Source: Flagellimonas aequoris (GTDB lineage Bacteria > Bacteroidota > Bacteroidia > Flavobacteriales > Flavobacteriaceae). Taken from it: a stretch of 64,000 nt of DNA. Both the position numbers and the translations under genes were made by a program. The DNA lies in assembly GCF_003584165.1 (NCBI RefSeq), contig NZ_QXFJ01000031.1:193851-257850 (forward strand), in the 5' to 3' direction. Of this stretch, positions 32,847 to 40,831 are shown piece after piece. The notes below the pieces were generated by a model that saw only the letters and a list, made by a program, of their open reading frames with translations, did not search any database and had not been told where the DNA came from. Each line of letters begins with the position of its first letter. The stretch's first letter is position 1.

Positions 32847-34094
32847 ATGCAAGCCGAAATCATAACCATTGGGGATGAGATCCTCATTGGGCAGATTGTG
32901 GACTCCAACTCCGCCTTTATTTCCAAAGAGCTGAACAAAATTGGCGTTTCGGTGTACCAGATCACTTCCGTTCAGGATGATCAAGATCATATCCTAAGAT
33001 CTTTGGAAGAAGCAGGAAACCGCTCCTCTGTTGTTATTATTACGGGTGGACTGGGCCCCACCAAAGATGATGTGACCAAACCTACCCTGTGCCGGTTTTT
33101 CGAAGATGAACTGGTTAAGGATGATGAGGTCATGGCCCACATCGAGGAGCTTTTTAAAAAGTACATCAATTCACCCATTTCCGATTTGAACAGACAACAG
33201 GCCATGGTACCCACCAAGGCCAAGGTGCTCCACAATGCCTTCGGGACCGCTCCGGGACTTTGGATGAAAAAGGATAAGGTTTCCTATTTCTTTCTACCGG
33301 GCGTGCCCTACGAGATGAAAAATCTCATCACCACTTCGGTATTGCCGGCCATCATTGAAGAATATGAACGACCTCACATAGTACACAAGACCATCATGAC
33401 CTATGGCATGGGAGAAAGTGCCATTGCTGAAAAAATAGCAGATTGGGAAGACAACCTGCCTTCCGAAGTAAAGTTGGCCTATTTGCCCAATTTGGGAAGG
33501 GTAAGGCTCCGGCTTTCCGCCAAAGGACCGGACAAAGAGGCTTTGTTGGCCATGGTGGAAGCGGAAGCGAAAAAACTGTACCCATTGATCGGAGATATCA
33601 TGTATGGAGAGGAAGAAGATGGCGCCATAGAAGTCCAGATAGGTAAATTGTTGATTGAAAAGCAAATGACGTTGTCCACGGCCGAGAGTTTTACCGGCGG
33701 GAAGATTGCGGAACAGATTACATCCGTGCCAGGTGCCTCCAATTACTTTAAAGGAAGCGTGGTCTGCTATGCCACGGAAACCAAGGTGAAGATTTTAGGA
33801 GTGCCGAAAGAATTGATCGACAGACATTCCGTGGTTAGTGAAGAGGTTGCGATTGCCATGGCGGAACGGGCAAAAAACCTATTGGGAACCGATTTTGCCA
33901 TTGCCACAACAGGCAATGCAGGCCCCACCAAAGGTGACTCAGACGCAGATGTCGGTACGGTGTATATCGCCATTAGTTCACCAAAGGGCACTTTTGCCCA
34001 ACAATTCAGTATGGGAAACCACCGGGAAAGGGTGGTCAAGAAGTCTGTTGGTAAGGCTTTTGAGCTATTGTACAAAGAAATTTTAAATTTCTGA
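32847..34094 (+). CDS. cinA: CinA-family protein (nicotinamide-nucleotide amidohydrolase)
   Basis: The 415-residue protein has an N-terminal MoCF-like domain (about 1-170; IITIGDEILIGQIVDSNSAFIS, VVIITGGLGPTKDDVTKPTLC, FFLPGVPYEMK). A middle region and the C-terminal CinA/PncC amidohydrolase domain (about 255-415) follow, with LSTAESFTGGKIAEQITSVPGAS, YFKGSVVCYAT, KVKILGVP and ATTGNAGPTKGDSD. The protein salvages NMN by removing the amide and may hydrolyse ADP-ribose. It starts on the base after the HPt stop, so it is the last gene of that operon. Length is normal. Confidence 0.95.
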   Translation: MQAEIITIGDEILIGQIVDSNSAFISKELNKIGVSVYQITSVQDDQDHILRSLEEAGNRSSVVIITGGLGPTKDDVTKPTLCRFFEDELVKDDEVMAHIEELFKKYINSPISDLNRQQAMVPTKAKVLHNAFGTAPGLWMKKDKVSYFFLPGVPYEMKNLITTSVLPAIIEEYERPHIVHKTIMTYGMGESAIAEKIADWEDNLPSEVKLAYLPNLGRVRLRLSAKGPDKEALLAMVEAEAKKLYPLIGDIMYGEEEDGAIEVQIGKLLIEKQMTLSTAESFTGGKIAEQITSVPGASNYFKGSVVCYATETKVKILGVPKELIDRHSVVSEEVAIAMAERAKNLLGTDFAIATTGNAGPTKGDSDADVGTVYIAISSPKGTFAQQFSMGNHRERVVKKSVGKAFELLYKEILNF

Positions 34095-34103
34095 AAAAGA
34101 ATT

Positions 34104-34134
34104 TTGTACGTCCCATTAAAATGGTATAAATTTG
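34104..34134 (+). promoter_or_regulatory. Promoter of the rpmB-rpmG-DUF4295 operon
   Basis: TTG at 34104-34106 and TAAATTTG at 34127-34134 are separated by 20 bases, a good fit to the Bacteroidota -33/-7 pattern. The ATG follows 33 bases later. It lies just beyond the cinA stop, so the ribosomal genes have an independent promoter. Confidence 0.65.
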
Positions 34135-34167
34135 CAGCCTCAATAAAATCACTCAAAAGTTAGGGAG

Positions 34168-34395
34168 ATGTCTAAAGTTTGTGAAGTTACAGGAAAAAAG
34201 GTGATGTTTGGAAACAACGTTTCCTTTTCTATCAATAAGACCAAAAGGAGATTTGACGTAAATGTTTCCAAAAAGAAATTTTACGTTCCAGAAGAAGATC
34301 GTTGGGTAACCTTGAACGTTTCTTCCAGAGGGTTGAAGATCATCAACAAGAAAGGAATCTCTGCTGTGTTGAAGGAAATCGATTCCAAAAAGTAA
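34168..34395 (+). CDS. rpmB: 50S ribosomal protein L28
   Basis: The 75-residue basic protein shows the bL28 pattern SKVCEVTGKKVMFGNNVSFSINKTKRRFDVNV, then KFYVPEEDRWVTLNVSSRGLKIINKKGI. It is the first gene of the rpmB-rpmG-DUF4295 set and follows a well-formed promoter. Length is typical for the family (75-80). L28 binds 23S rRNA late in large-subunit assembly. Confidence 0.97.
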   Translation: MSKVCEVTGKKVMFGNNVSFSINKTKRRFDVNVSKKKFYVPEEDRWVTLNVSSRGLKIINKKGISAVLKEIDSKK

Positions 34396-34423
34396 GTAGT
34401 AAAAGCGATTTAAGCACATTACA

Positions 34424-34606
34424 ATGGCAAAGAAAGGAAATAGGATTCAGGTTATTTTGGAGTGTACAGAGCACAAGGAATCTGGTATGCCAGGTACTTC
34501 TAGGTACATTACCACCAAGAACAAGAAGAACACGCCAGATAGGATGGAGATCAAAAAATTCAACCCTATCCTCAAGCGTATGACCGTTCATAAAGAAATT
34601 AAGTAA
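34424..34606 (+). CDS. rpmG: 50S ribosomal protein L33
   Basis: The 60-residue protein has the bL33 pattern RIQVILECTEHKESGMPGTSRYITTKNKKNTPDRMEIKKFNP.LKR.T.HKE. It keeps only one cysteine of the zinc-binding positions (ECTEH), so it is the cysteine-poor, zinc-independent form that many bacteria keep alongside or instead of the four-cysteine form. It follows rpmB by 28 bases and belongs to the same operon. Confidence 0.97.
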   Translation: MAKKGNRIQVILECTEHKESGMPGTSRYITTKNKKNTPDRMEIKKFNPILKRMTVHKEIK

Positions 34607-34646
34607 TCGCTTTTTCATCAAGAAAAAGGCAAACACAATATAAGCC

Positions 34647-34799
34647 ATGGCAAAGAAAACAGTAGCAACACTTCAGACAGCGTCAAAAAGATTGACCAAG
34701 GCCATTAAAATGGTGAAGTCTCCCAAAACTGGTGCATACACATTCGTAGAATCTGTAATGGCACCTGAAATGGTAAATGACTGGTTGAACAAGAAATAA
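34647..34799 (+). CDS. DUF4295 small basic protein
   Basis: ATG 34647 to TAA 34797-34799 encodes 50 residues: AKKTVATLQTASKRLTKAIKMVKS.KTGAYTFVE...APEMVNDWLNKK. This is the DUF4295 family, a small Lys-rich protein found with rpmB and rpmG across Bacteroidota and probably associated with the ribosome; no biochemical role is established. It lies 40 bases behind rpmG and is closed by a strong terminator at 34825-34850. Confidence 0.93.
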   Translation: MAKKTVATLQTASKRLTKAIKMVKSPKTGAYTFVESVMAPEMVNDWLNKK

Positions 34800-34824
34800 G
34801 GAAATATCCTTTTCAAGATACAGG

Positions 34825-34850
34825 AAGCCGCTTTTTAAGCGGCTTTTTTT
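34825..34850 (+). terminator. Terminator of the rpmB-rpmG-DUF4295 operon
   Basis: A 9-bp perfect stem (AAGCCGCTT/AAGCGGCTT) with a 3-base loop runs into seven T. Confidence 0.88.
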
Positions 34851-34877
34851 ATTGCAGAATTTTGTGGTTATTCTGTA

Positions 34878-36761
34878 TTAGTTCTTATTGACTCTGTATG
34901 TGATATGCCGGTTGGTTACCACGGTGTTTACCTGTAAGGTCAAGGTGGCAGTATTCGAAATCGTAGACCCACAAACAAAAGCATCATTGCTCAGCACTAC
35001 ACGGAACTGGGTATTGTTTTCACTGGGCGTTGGGTTGGTTATCGTCAATGTCTGGGATGCTGTGCCGGAATAAAATCCTGAATCCGTAAGATCGGTCCAG
35101 ACACCTGTATTGTAGAATTGCCATTGGTATTGGTCCGCGGCAGAACCCACTGTAATGGTAGTAGTGCACCCAGGGCAAGTAGTGGTATTCACGGGTTGGG
35201 AAGTAATGGTTGGTGCCGTTCCGACTTCCCTATAATCATAAACCGTGTTGGAATCATTATCTGCAGGCACGGTGTAACCATCCACGCCACTGGTTACAAG
35301 ACCATTGGAGTCAATGGATACACTTAAAGGTCCTAAGATGCCATCATCATTGTCATCGGTAAAACCAGCTTCCAAAACACCATTGCATCCATCTCCGTCC
35401 GAATCCAAAACATAGGCATCGTAACTACCATCAGAATCCGAATCCAAAATAGAATAGGATAATATGGCATAGGCTGTGTCATTGTCCTCAATGCTATTAT
35501 AGAGTCCGTTGGAACCAGAGCCAGATGTTGCCCCATCTATTCGACCATCATTGTTACTGTCGGAAACACCACTTATATCGAGCACCCCGGATTCAACAAT
35601 ATCCATAATACCATCGTTGTCCGAATCAAGGTCAAGATGGTTGCTGATGCCATCCCCATCGGTATCGCATACGGAACTGGCGAAAAGCTCACCCGTAAAT
35701 CCTTCGGGGCCAGGACCCGCCTGGTTGGTGATGGTAAAAGTATTGTTGCTTCCCGGTATCCAGGTAATCGTATTGAATGGGGTACCCCCTTGGGCCTCCA
35801 TCACTTCCAAGGAAGTAGAAGATGTAGAGCGCGTGCCGTACAAAGTGGCCTGTCCCGATTCATCCACAATCAATCTTAATCTCGGTAAGCCATTGGAATT
35901 TGCGGTCCACGGGGAGTTGATAAAAGCCCCATCGGATTGAAAAACAAAATATTCATCTCCGGCATCAAGCGCCCCGCTTTCAAATTCCAGAACGGAGGGG
36001 TGTACCGTAGTTCCATTGATATCCAATTGAAAGGAGTTGTCCATGGAAGAAAAATCCAATCGCAAATAACCGGTATCCGTATGGTTCGCCACCACCGATC
36101 TTTGTCCTACATCTGCCGAAGTTAAAAATGAAGCATTGATGGAGGTACAATATTCCTCTTCATCCGTTATCCCATCATTATCATCATCCAGGTCTACAGT
36201 GTCGTATATGCCGTCGCCGTCGGTATCGATTAAAGGAACTGATGTTGCCGTAATGGTCACGTTATCTATATATACACGGTCGCTACTGTCTGACCAATTT
36301 CCTCCACCTTTTATAAAACGAATGGTGGTATTACTTGACATGTAGGCTGAAATATCTTGATTGAAGGTACCGGTTTGACTTCCAGAAAAAGTGTCCAAGG
36401 TTGTAAATGAAGAACCATTGCTAGAAATCTGGATGGCTAGGGTTTCACCGGATTCGAGACTGGAAGTTTGCCAATCAAAAGAGAGGCTCGCGGAGGTGTA
36501 ACTGCTAAGGTCGGCAGTTCTCCTAAGGTTTTCCGTCCAGATGTAGTAGAAATACAGTTGTCCTCCTGTTATTCTGATGTATCCGTTGGAGGCTGAATTG
36601 TTGTCATTGGACTCTACCCAACTACCTGACCAATTTTGGGTTCCGTTGTTGTTGGAATAGGATACGGAGCTAAAGGAATCAGAATAGGTTTCCTGGGCCT
36701 TGATCGTAATGCATAGCATCATCACAAATACTAAGATGAACCTATGTAAAAGATTTTTCAT
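34878..36761 (-). CDS. Secreted protein with lectin-like domain, thrombospondin type 3 repeats and Ig-like C terminus
   Basis: The 627-residue protein has a signal peptide (FILVFVMMLCITIKAQ). Residues about 25-175 resemble a jelly-roll domain in a MAM/concanavalin-like style (YSDSFSSVSYSNNNGTQNWSG, LSFDWQTSSLESGETLAIQIS, RVYIDNVTITAT). Two Asp-rich DxDGDG calcium-binding stretches (about 178-200 and 355-450) flank a central beta domain (210-350). The C-terminal 125 residues are Ig-like, with a Cys pair and PTITSQPVNTTTCPG...YQWQF. It ends in VVTNRHITYRVNKN, with neither a type A nor a type B T9SS domain recognised. It sits between DUF4295 and ftsY on the opposite strand, breaking a normally compact cluster. 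Confidence 0.78.
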   Translation of the reverse strand: MKNLLHRFILVFVMMLCITIKAQETYSDSFSSVSYSNNNGTQNWSGSWVESNDNNSASNGYIRITGGQLYFYYIWTENLRRTADLSSYTSASLSFDWQTSSLESGETLAIQISSNGSSFTTLDTFSGSQTGTFNQDISAYMSSNTTIRFIKGGGNWSDSSDRVYIDNVTITATSVPLIDTDGDGIYDTVDLDDDNDGITDEEEYCTSINASFLTSADVGQRSVVANHTDTGYLRLDFSSMDNSFQLDINGTTVHPSVLEFESGALDAGDEYFVFQSDGAFINSPWTANSNGLPRLRLIVDESGQATLYGTRSTSSTSLEVMEAQGGTPFNTITWIPGSNNTFTITNQAGPGPEGFTGELFASSVCDTDGDGISNHLDLDSDNDGIMDIVESGVLDISGVSDSNNDGRIDGATSGSGSNGLYNSIEDNDTAYAILSYSILDSDSDGSYDAYVLDSDGDGCNGVLEAGFTDDNDDGILGPLSVSIDSNGLVTSGVDGYTVPADNDSNTVYDYREVGTAPTITSQPVNTTTCPGCTTTITVGSAADQYQWQFYNTGVWTDLTDSGFYSGTASQTLTITNPTPSENNTQFRVVLSNDAFVCGSTISNTATLTLQVNTVVTNRHITYRVNKN

Positions 36762-36957
36762 TGGAATTGATGTAAACTAAGCCAAGTTAAAAGTAAGAAA
36801 GGCTCCCGGCCTCCTAAAAATTTTGTTGTGTAGCCGTGCATTTCATCGGTAAAACCTTGTCTGACCGAAGTTTGTAAGATAAATATGGGAAAAATGGGCC
36901 GGATGTCATAATGGGTCTCCTCGGTAATTTGATTTAACAAAACTCCCCTTACTTTCC

Positions 36958-36965
36958 TATATTTG
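36958..36965 (+). promoter_or_regulatory. Candidate -7 box for ftsY
   Basis: TATATTTG matches TAnnTTTG and is 21 bases before the ftsY ATG. A TTTG lies further upstream than usual (26 bases), so only the -7 box is claimed. It would give ftsY a promoter independent of the ribosomal operon. Confidence 0.45.
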
Positions 36966-36986
36966 ACATTCAACTAAGAACACAAG

Positions 36987-37943
36987 ATGAGCCTATTCAA
37001 AAATATATTTTCAAAAGACAAAAAAGAGACTTTGGACAAGGGACTGGAAAAATCCAAGACCAGTTTCTTTGGCAAGTTGGGCAAGGCTGTTGCCGGAAAA
37101 TCCAAAGTAGATGATGAGGTGCTGGACAATTTGGAAGAGGTGTTGGTCACCTCGGATGTTGGGGTGAACACCACCTTAAAGATTATTGAGCGTATCGAGG
37201 AACGCGTTTCCAAAGACAAATACATGGGAACTGATGAGTTGAATACCATTCTGCGCGAAGAGATTGCCGGGCTCCTTTCCGAGACCAACATCGGTGAAGA
37301 AACCGAGATTTCCGTGCCCAAGGATAAGAAACCCTATGTGATCATGGTGGTAGGTGTCAATGGTGTGGGGAAGACCACGACCATTGGCAAGTTGGCCCAT
37401 CAATTTAAGAACAAAGGATACAAAGTGGTTTTAGGCGCTGCGGATACCTTTCGTGCTGCGGCCATTGACCAATTGGAAGTTTGGGCCAAACGGGTAGATG
37501 TGCCCATCATCAAACAAAAAATGGGCAGTGACCCTGCTTCGGTTGCCTTTGATACCTTGAATTCTGCCGTTGCCGAAGGGGCTGATGTAGTTTTGGTGGA
37601 TACCGCTGGTCGTTTGCACAACAAGGTCAATTTGATGAACGAACTTTCCAAGGTGAAACGCGTCATGCAAAAAGTGGTGCCCGATGCTCCCCACGAAGTG
37701 CTTTTGGTTTTGGATGGCTCCACGGGACAGAATGCTTTTGAACAGGCCAAACAATTTACCAAGGCCACGGAAGTGACCAGTTTGGCGGTGACCAAATTGG
37801 ACGGTACGGCAAAGGGGGGGGTGGTCATCGGTATTTCCGACCAGTTCCAGATTCCGGTGAAATATATCGGTGTGGGTGAGGGCATTGAAGATCTTCAAGT
37901 ATTCAACAAATACGAGTTTGTTGACTCATTTTTCAAAATATAG
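36987..37943 (+). CDS. ftsY: Signal recognition particle receptor FtsY
   Basis: The 318-residue GTPase brings SRP-ribosome complexes to the Sec translocon. It has a short N domain and no long acidic A domain, as usual in this phylum. G-domain motifs are clear: GVNGVGKTTTIGKLA (residues 123-137), DTFRAAAIDQLEVW, VLVDTAGRLHNKVNLM, TKLDGTAKGG and GVGEGIEDLQVF. It is followed after only 3 bases by an amidase gene, an unusual partner. In related genomes rimO usually follows ftsY; here two extra genes lie between them. Confidence 0.96.
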   Translation: MSLFKNIFSKDKKETLDKGLEKSKTSFFGKLGKAVAGKSKVDDEVLDNLEEVLVTSDVGVNTTLKIIERIEERVSKDKYMGTDELNTILREEIAGLLSETNIGEETEISVPKDKKPYVIMVVGVNGVGKTTTIGKLAHQFKNKGYKVVLGAADTFRAAAIDQLEVWAKRVDVPIIKQKMGSDPASVAFDTLNSAVAEGADVVLVDTAGRLHNKVNLMNELSKVKRVMQKVVPDAPHEVLLVLDGSTGQNAFEQAKQFTKATEVTSLAVTKLDGTAKGGVVIGISDQFQIPVKYIGVGEGIEDLQVFNKYEFVDSFFKI

Positions 37944-37946
37944 GTT

Positions 37947-39608
37947 ATGTACAAATACCTTTTAGTCTGTCTATTTATCGTTGGACTTTCGTCCTGCAAG
38001 CAAAAAAATACTGAACCCCAAAAAGAGGTGGTCCTTTGGACCCCGTATAATGATTCATCCGAAGTGGCGGAGAGTCAGGAGAATGAAAGTGCGCGGATGC
38101 GGTACAAATTCATCCAGAGTAAGGTGCTTGACAAGAACGAAGTATTTCTTCCCTTATATAATGAGGTTTCCAAATTTTCCGAAGAGCAATATGAAAAGAT
38201 GAAACCCATGGTATTGGAACAGGACATCCCAACGCTTCAACAACATATCAAAAACGGTGATTTCAGCTATGAGGATTTGGTACTCTTCTACCTTCATCGA
38301 ATTTACAAATATGAACTTCCGAACAACACCACCCTAAATACGGTGATTGCCTTGAATCCGAATGTGTTGGAGGAGGCACGCAAACTGGATGCCAACAGCG
38401 AGGGGCACCATTTAATCTATGGTATGCCCATTTTGTTGAAGGACAACATCGGAACATCTGAAATGCATACCACAGCCGGTGCCGTGGCCTTGAAAGACAA
38501 CCAGACCGATGATGCCTTTATTGTAAACCGTTTGAAAGCCAAGGGAGCCTTGATCTTGGGTAAGGTAAACCTGAGCGAGTGGGCCAATTTTATCTGTGAT
38601 GTATGCCCTAATGGCCAGAGTGCCGTGGGTGGCCAAACGTTGAACGCCTATGGACGTCGGGTTTTTGATACAGGAGGTTCCAGTGCAGGTAGTGGTACAT
38701 CTACAGCGGCCAATTATGCGGTTGGTGCAGTGGGTACCGAAACCTCTGGTTCGATTCTTTCCCCATCAGGACAAAGTTCCGTGGTTGGGTTGAAACCAAC
38801 CATTGGTTTGTTGAGCAGAACCGGAATCGTTCCAATTTCCAGTACTTTGGATACTCCTGGCCCCATGACCAAAAATGTAACGGATAATGCCATTTTGTTG
38901 GATGCCATGTTGGGCAAAGACCCCAAGGATGCGAAGTCGGTGGAATCCGAGCCCGGTATCCTATCTGCCTGGATGCATCCGGAACCATTAAAAGAGGTTA
39001 GGCTTGGTGTGATGAAGAATTTGATTGAAAGGGATTCCATTTACGCCTTGGCGGTTCAAAAATTGAAGGCAGCCGGTGCCCAACTTATCGAATTTGAACC
39101 TGAAAATGTACAGCTGGATAATTTTACGACCTTGTTGAACCTCGATATGAAAAAGGACTTGAAGGCCTATCTTGATGCCGAGGTGAAAAACAAGGATGCC
39201 GTAAAGTTGGAAACAGTGGAGGATGTGGTCAAATTTAACAGTCAAGATTCGGTGGTCAGGATTCCCTACGGGCAGGCCCGTTTTGATGGTATTTTGGCAG
39301 ATTCCACCACACAAGATGAATTTGAAAAGATCAAGACTGATTTGATGGCTGCCGGAAGGTCGTTCTTCAAGATTATGGAGGATAAAAACCTAGACGCCGT
39401 GTTGAGCATCAACAACTATCATGCAGGATATGCCGCTGTGGCGGAGTATCCAGCGTTGACGATTCCCATGGGATATAAGATAAGTGGCGAACCTGAAAAC
39501 CTGACGTTTATTGGTAAACCTTTCACGGAAGCCCAACTGTTACGAATCGGTAAGGCTTATGAAGACCTCACCCATGCCCGTAAAATTCCGGAAGCGTTTA
39601 AAGATTAA
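37947..39608 (+). CDS. Amidase signature family lipoprotein
   Basis: The 553-residue protein begins with a lipoprotein signal (YKYLLVCLFIVGLSSC-KQ), so it should act outside the cytoplasm. The amidase signature domain covers about residues 90-550, with the catalytic Lys in ILLKDNIGTSEMHTTAGA and the two serines in the Gly/Ser-rich DTGGSSAGSGTSTAANYAVGAVGTETSGSILSPSG region. Thus the Ser-cis-Ser-Lys triad looks complete. The substrate is unknown and could be an amide, peptide or amino-acid derivative. It is 3 bases behind ftsY and shares 4 bases tail to tail with the convergent serine hydrolase. Confidence 0.92.
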   Translation: MYKYLLVCLFIVGLSSCKQKNTEPQKEVVLWTPYNDSSEVAESQENESARMRYKFIQSKVLDKNEVFLPLYNEVSKFSEEQYEKMKPMVLEQDIPTLQQHIKNGDFSYEDLVLFYLHRIYKYELPNNTTLNTVIALNPNVLEEARKLDANSEGHHLIYGMPILLKDNIGTSEMHTTAGAVALKDNQTDDAFIVNRLKAKGALILGKVNLSEWANFICDVCPNGQSAVGGQTLNAYGRRVFDTGGSSAGSGTSTAANYAVGAVGTETSGSILSPSGQSSVVGLKPTIGLLSRTGIVPISSTLDTPGPMTKNVTDNAILLDAMLGKDPKDAKSVESEPGILSAWMHPEPLKEVRLGVMKNLIERDSIYALAVQKLKAAGAQLIEFEPENVQLDNFTTLLNLDMKKDLKAYLDAEVKNKDAVKLETVEDVVKFNSQDSVVRIPYGQARFDGILADSTTQDEFEKIKTDLMAAGRSFFKIMEDKNLDAVLSINNYHAGYAAVAEYPALTIPMGYKISGEPENLTFIGKPFTEAQLLRIGKAYEDLTHARKIPEAFKD

Positions 39609-40705
39609 TTGATATACGCACTCAACTTTTCCCAAAGCAAATTATCAAAACTGGAAGGTCCCAATTGGCTTTCCCCGGCATCATCCCCTAATCGTACGAT
39701 GACCAGATTTTGACTGGGCACCACGTACAATTTTTGGTCAAAGGCCCCTAATCCCGAAATGAGATCGCTTGGAGCTTCGGCCATCAACTCACCACTGAAG
39801 GTAGCTTCATTGCCTGGAACCTTAAAGTTACCCTTTCCATTGAGCCACCATAAATAACCATAAGATTGGTTCAGGTTTTGAGAAGTGTTCGTCATCGCAG
39901 TAAAATAAGACTTGTCCGAAAGAATTTCAGTGCCGTCCCATATTCCTTCATTGAGGCATAGCAATCCATAACGTGCCATACTTCTGGTGTTGCTGAAAAA
40001 AAGATTGTTGTAATTGACTTTGATCCAGGTGCCCTGCATGCCTATTTTGTCCCGTATCTTTTGATAGGAATACTGTTTAAAATCCAGGCCTGTGGCGTTG
40101 GTCACGATTTGGTCCAGTAAGGTATAGGCCGCGTTGTGATAATACCAAAACGTACCCGGTTCATTTTTATACAATAGACATTCTTTGTCGTAGCAAAAGG
40201 GATCGTCCACAGTATAATCCAAGCCTGTGGTCATGGTCAAGTGGTGGCGTATGGTGATATTGGCTTCTTGTTCTGGGGAGAGCATGGACCAACCTTCACC
40301 CAAATAGTCCATAGAGGAATCTTCAATGGATAAAAAACCTTCCTCTTGGGCGATACCGACCGTCATGGCCGTCAAGGTTTTACCTGCGGAGTTCCAGGAA
40401 TGACTATCATCTGCGGTGAAACCACCAAAATACCATTCCACCACAATTTTCCCATCTTTTAAGATGATGAATCCATCGGTGCCCTTTTCTTCCAGAAAAT
40501 CATAAAGAGGTTGCTCGGCATCCGTGTTCCAACTCAAATCCGTGGGTGAAACGGTTTCCCATGAAGAAGAACCCGTTGGAGGAAAATATAGCTCAGAGGT
40601 TTCTGGGTCGGGAGTGCCATCCCCGCCATCCTTTGGGTCATCCCCAGAGGAACATCCAGTTATAAAAAGGAAGAAAAGCAGCGATAGGGCGACCAGTTGT
40701 TTCAT
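39605..40705 (-). CDS. Serine hydrolase of the beta-lactamase family (class C-like), lipoprotein
   Basis: The start at 40705 gives the lipoprotein signal KQLVALSLLFFLFITGC-SS; an upstream ATG would add nine residues before it. The 366-residue product has Ser106-x-x-Lys109 in WNSAGKTLTAM and a Tyr-x-Asn-like motif in YYHNAAY, as in class C beta-lactamases, DD-peptidases and related esterases. A Gly-rich C-terminal block (YGYLWWLNGKGNFKVPG) is typical of the estB/6-aminohexanoate hydrolase-like group. Natural substrates of this group vary, so resistance should not be assumed. The gene is divergent from rimO. Confidence 0.9.
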   Translation of the reverse strand: MKQLVALSLLFFLFITGCSSGDDPKDGGDGTPDPETSELYFPPTGSSSWETVSPTDLSWNTDAEQPLYDFLEEKGTDGFIILKDGKIVVEWYFGGFTADDSHSWNSAGKTLTAMTVGIAQEEGFLSIEDSSMDYLGEGWSMLSPEQEANITIRHHLTMTTGLDYTVDDPFCYDKECLLYKNEPGTFWYYHNAAYTLLDQIVTNATGLDFKQYSYQKIRDKIGMQGTWIKVNYNNLFFSNTRSMARYGLLCLNEGIWDGTEILSDKSYFTAMTNTSQNLNQSYGYLWWLNGKGNFKVPGNEATFSGELMAEAPSDLISGLGAFDQKLYVVPSQNLVIVRLGDDAGESQLGPSSFDNLLWEKLSAYIN

Positions 40706-40804
40706 GGCATTACAATTTTGTATTGGACTCATTTTTGTCCCATGGGTTTAACGCCAAAACAGGAAAAATATGCAGGCAAATCGATGTAATGCGCTGTGTT
40801 GTTG

Positions 40805-40812
40805 TATTTTTG
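40805..40812 (+). promoter_or_regulatory. Candidate -7 box for rimO
   Basis: TATTTTTG fits TAnnTTTG and is 19 bases before the rimO ATG (40832), giving an expected leader of about 16 bases. No -33 TTG is seen at the normal distance. Confidence 0.45.
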
Positions 40813-40831
40813 CACTCCATTTATAGCAACT

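Noticed and set aside
34878..36761. Recent mobile-element insertion into the ribosomal-ftsY cluster
   Set aside because: No inverted repeats, target-site duplications or transposase remnants were seen at the borders of the secreted-protein gene.
40805..40831. Upstream start for rimO at 40796
   Set aside because: It would add 12 hydrophobic residues and include the -7 promoter box in the coding region; RimO proteins start close to the first cluster cysteine.
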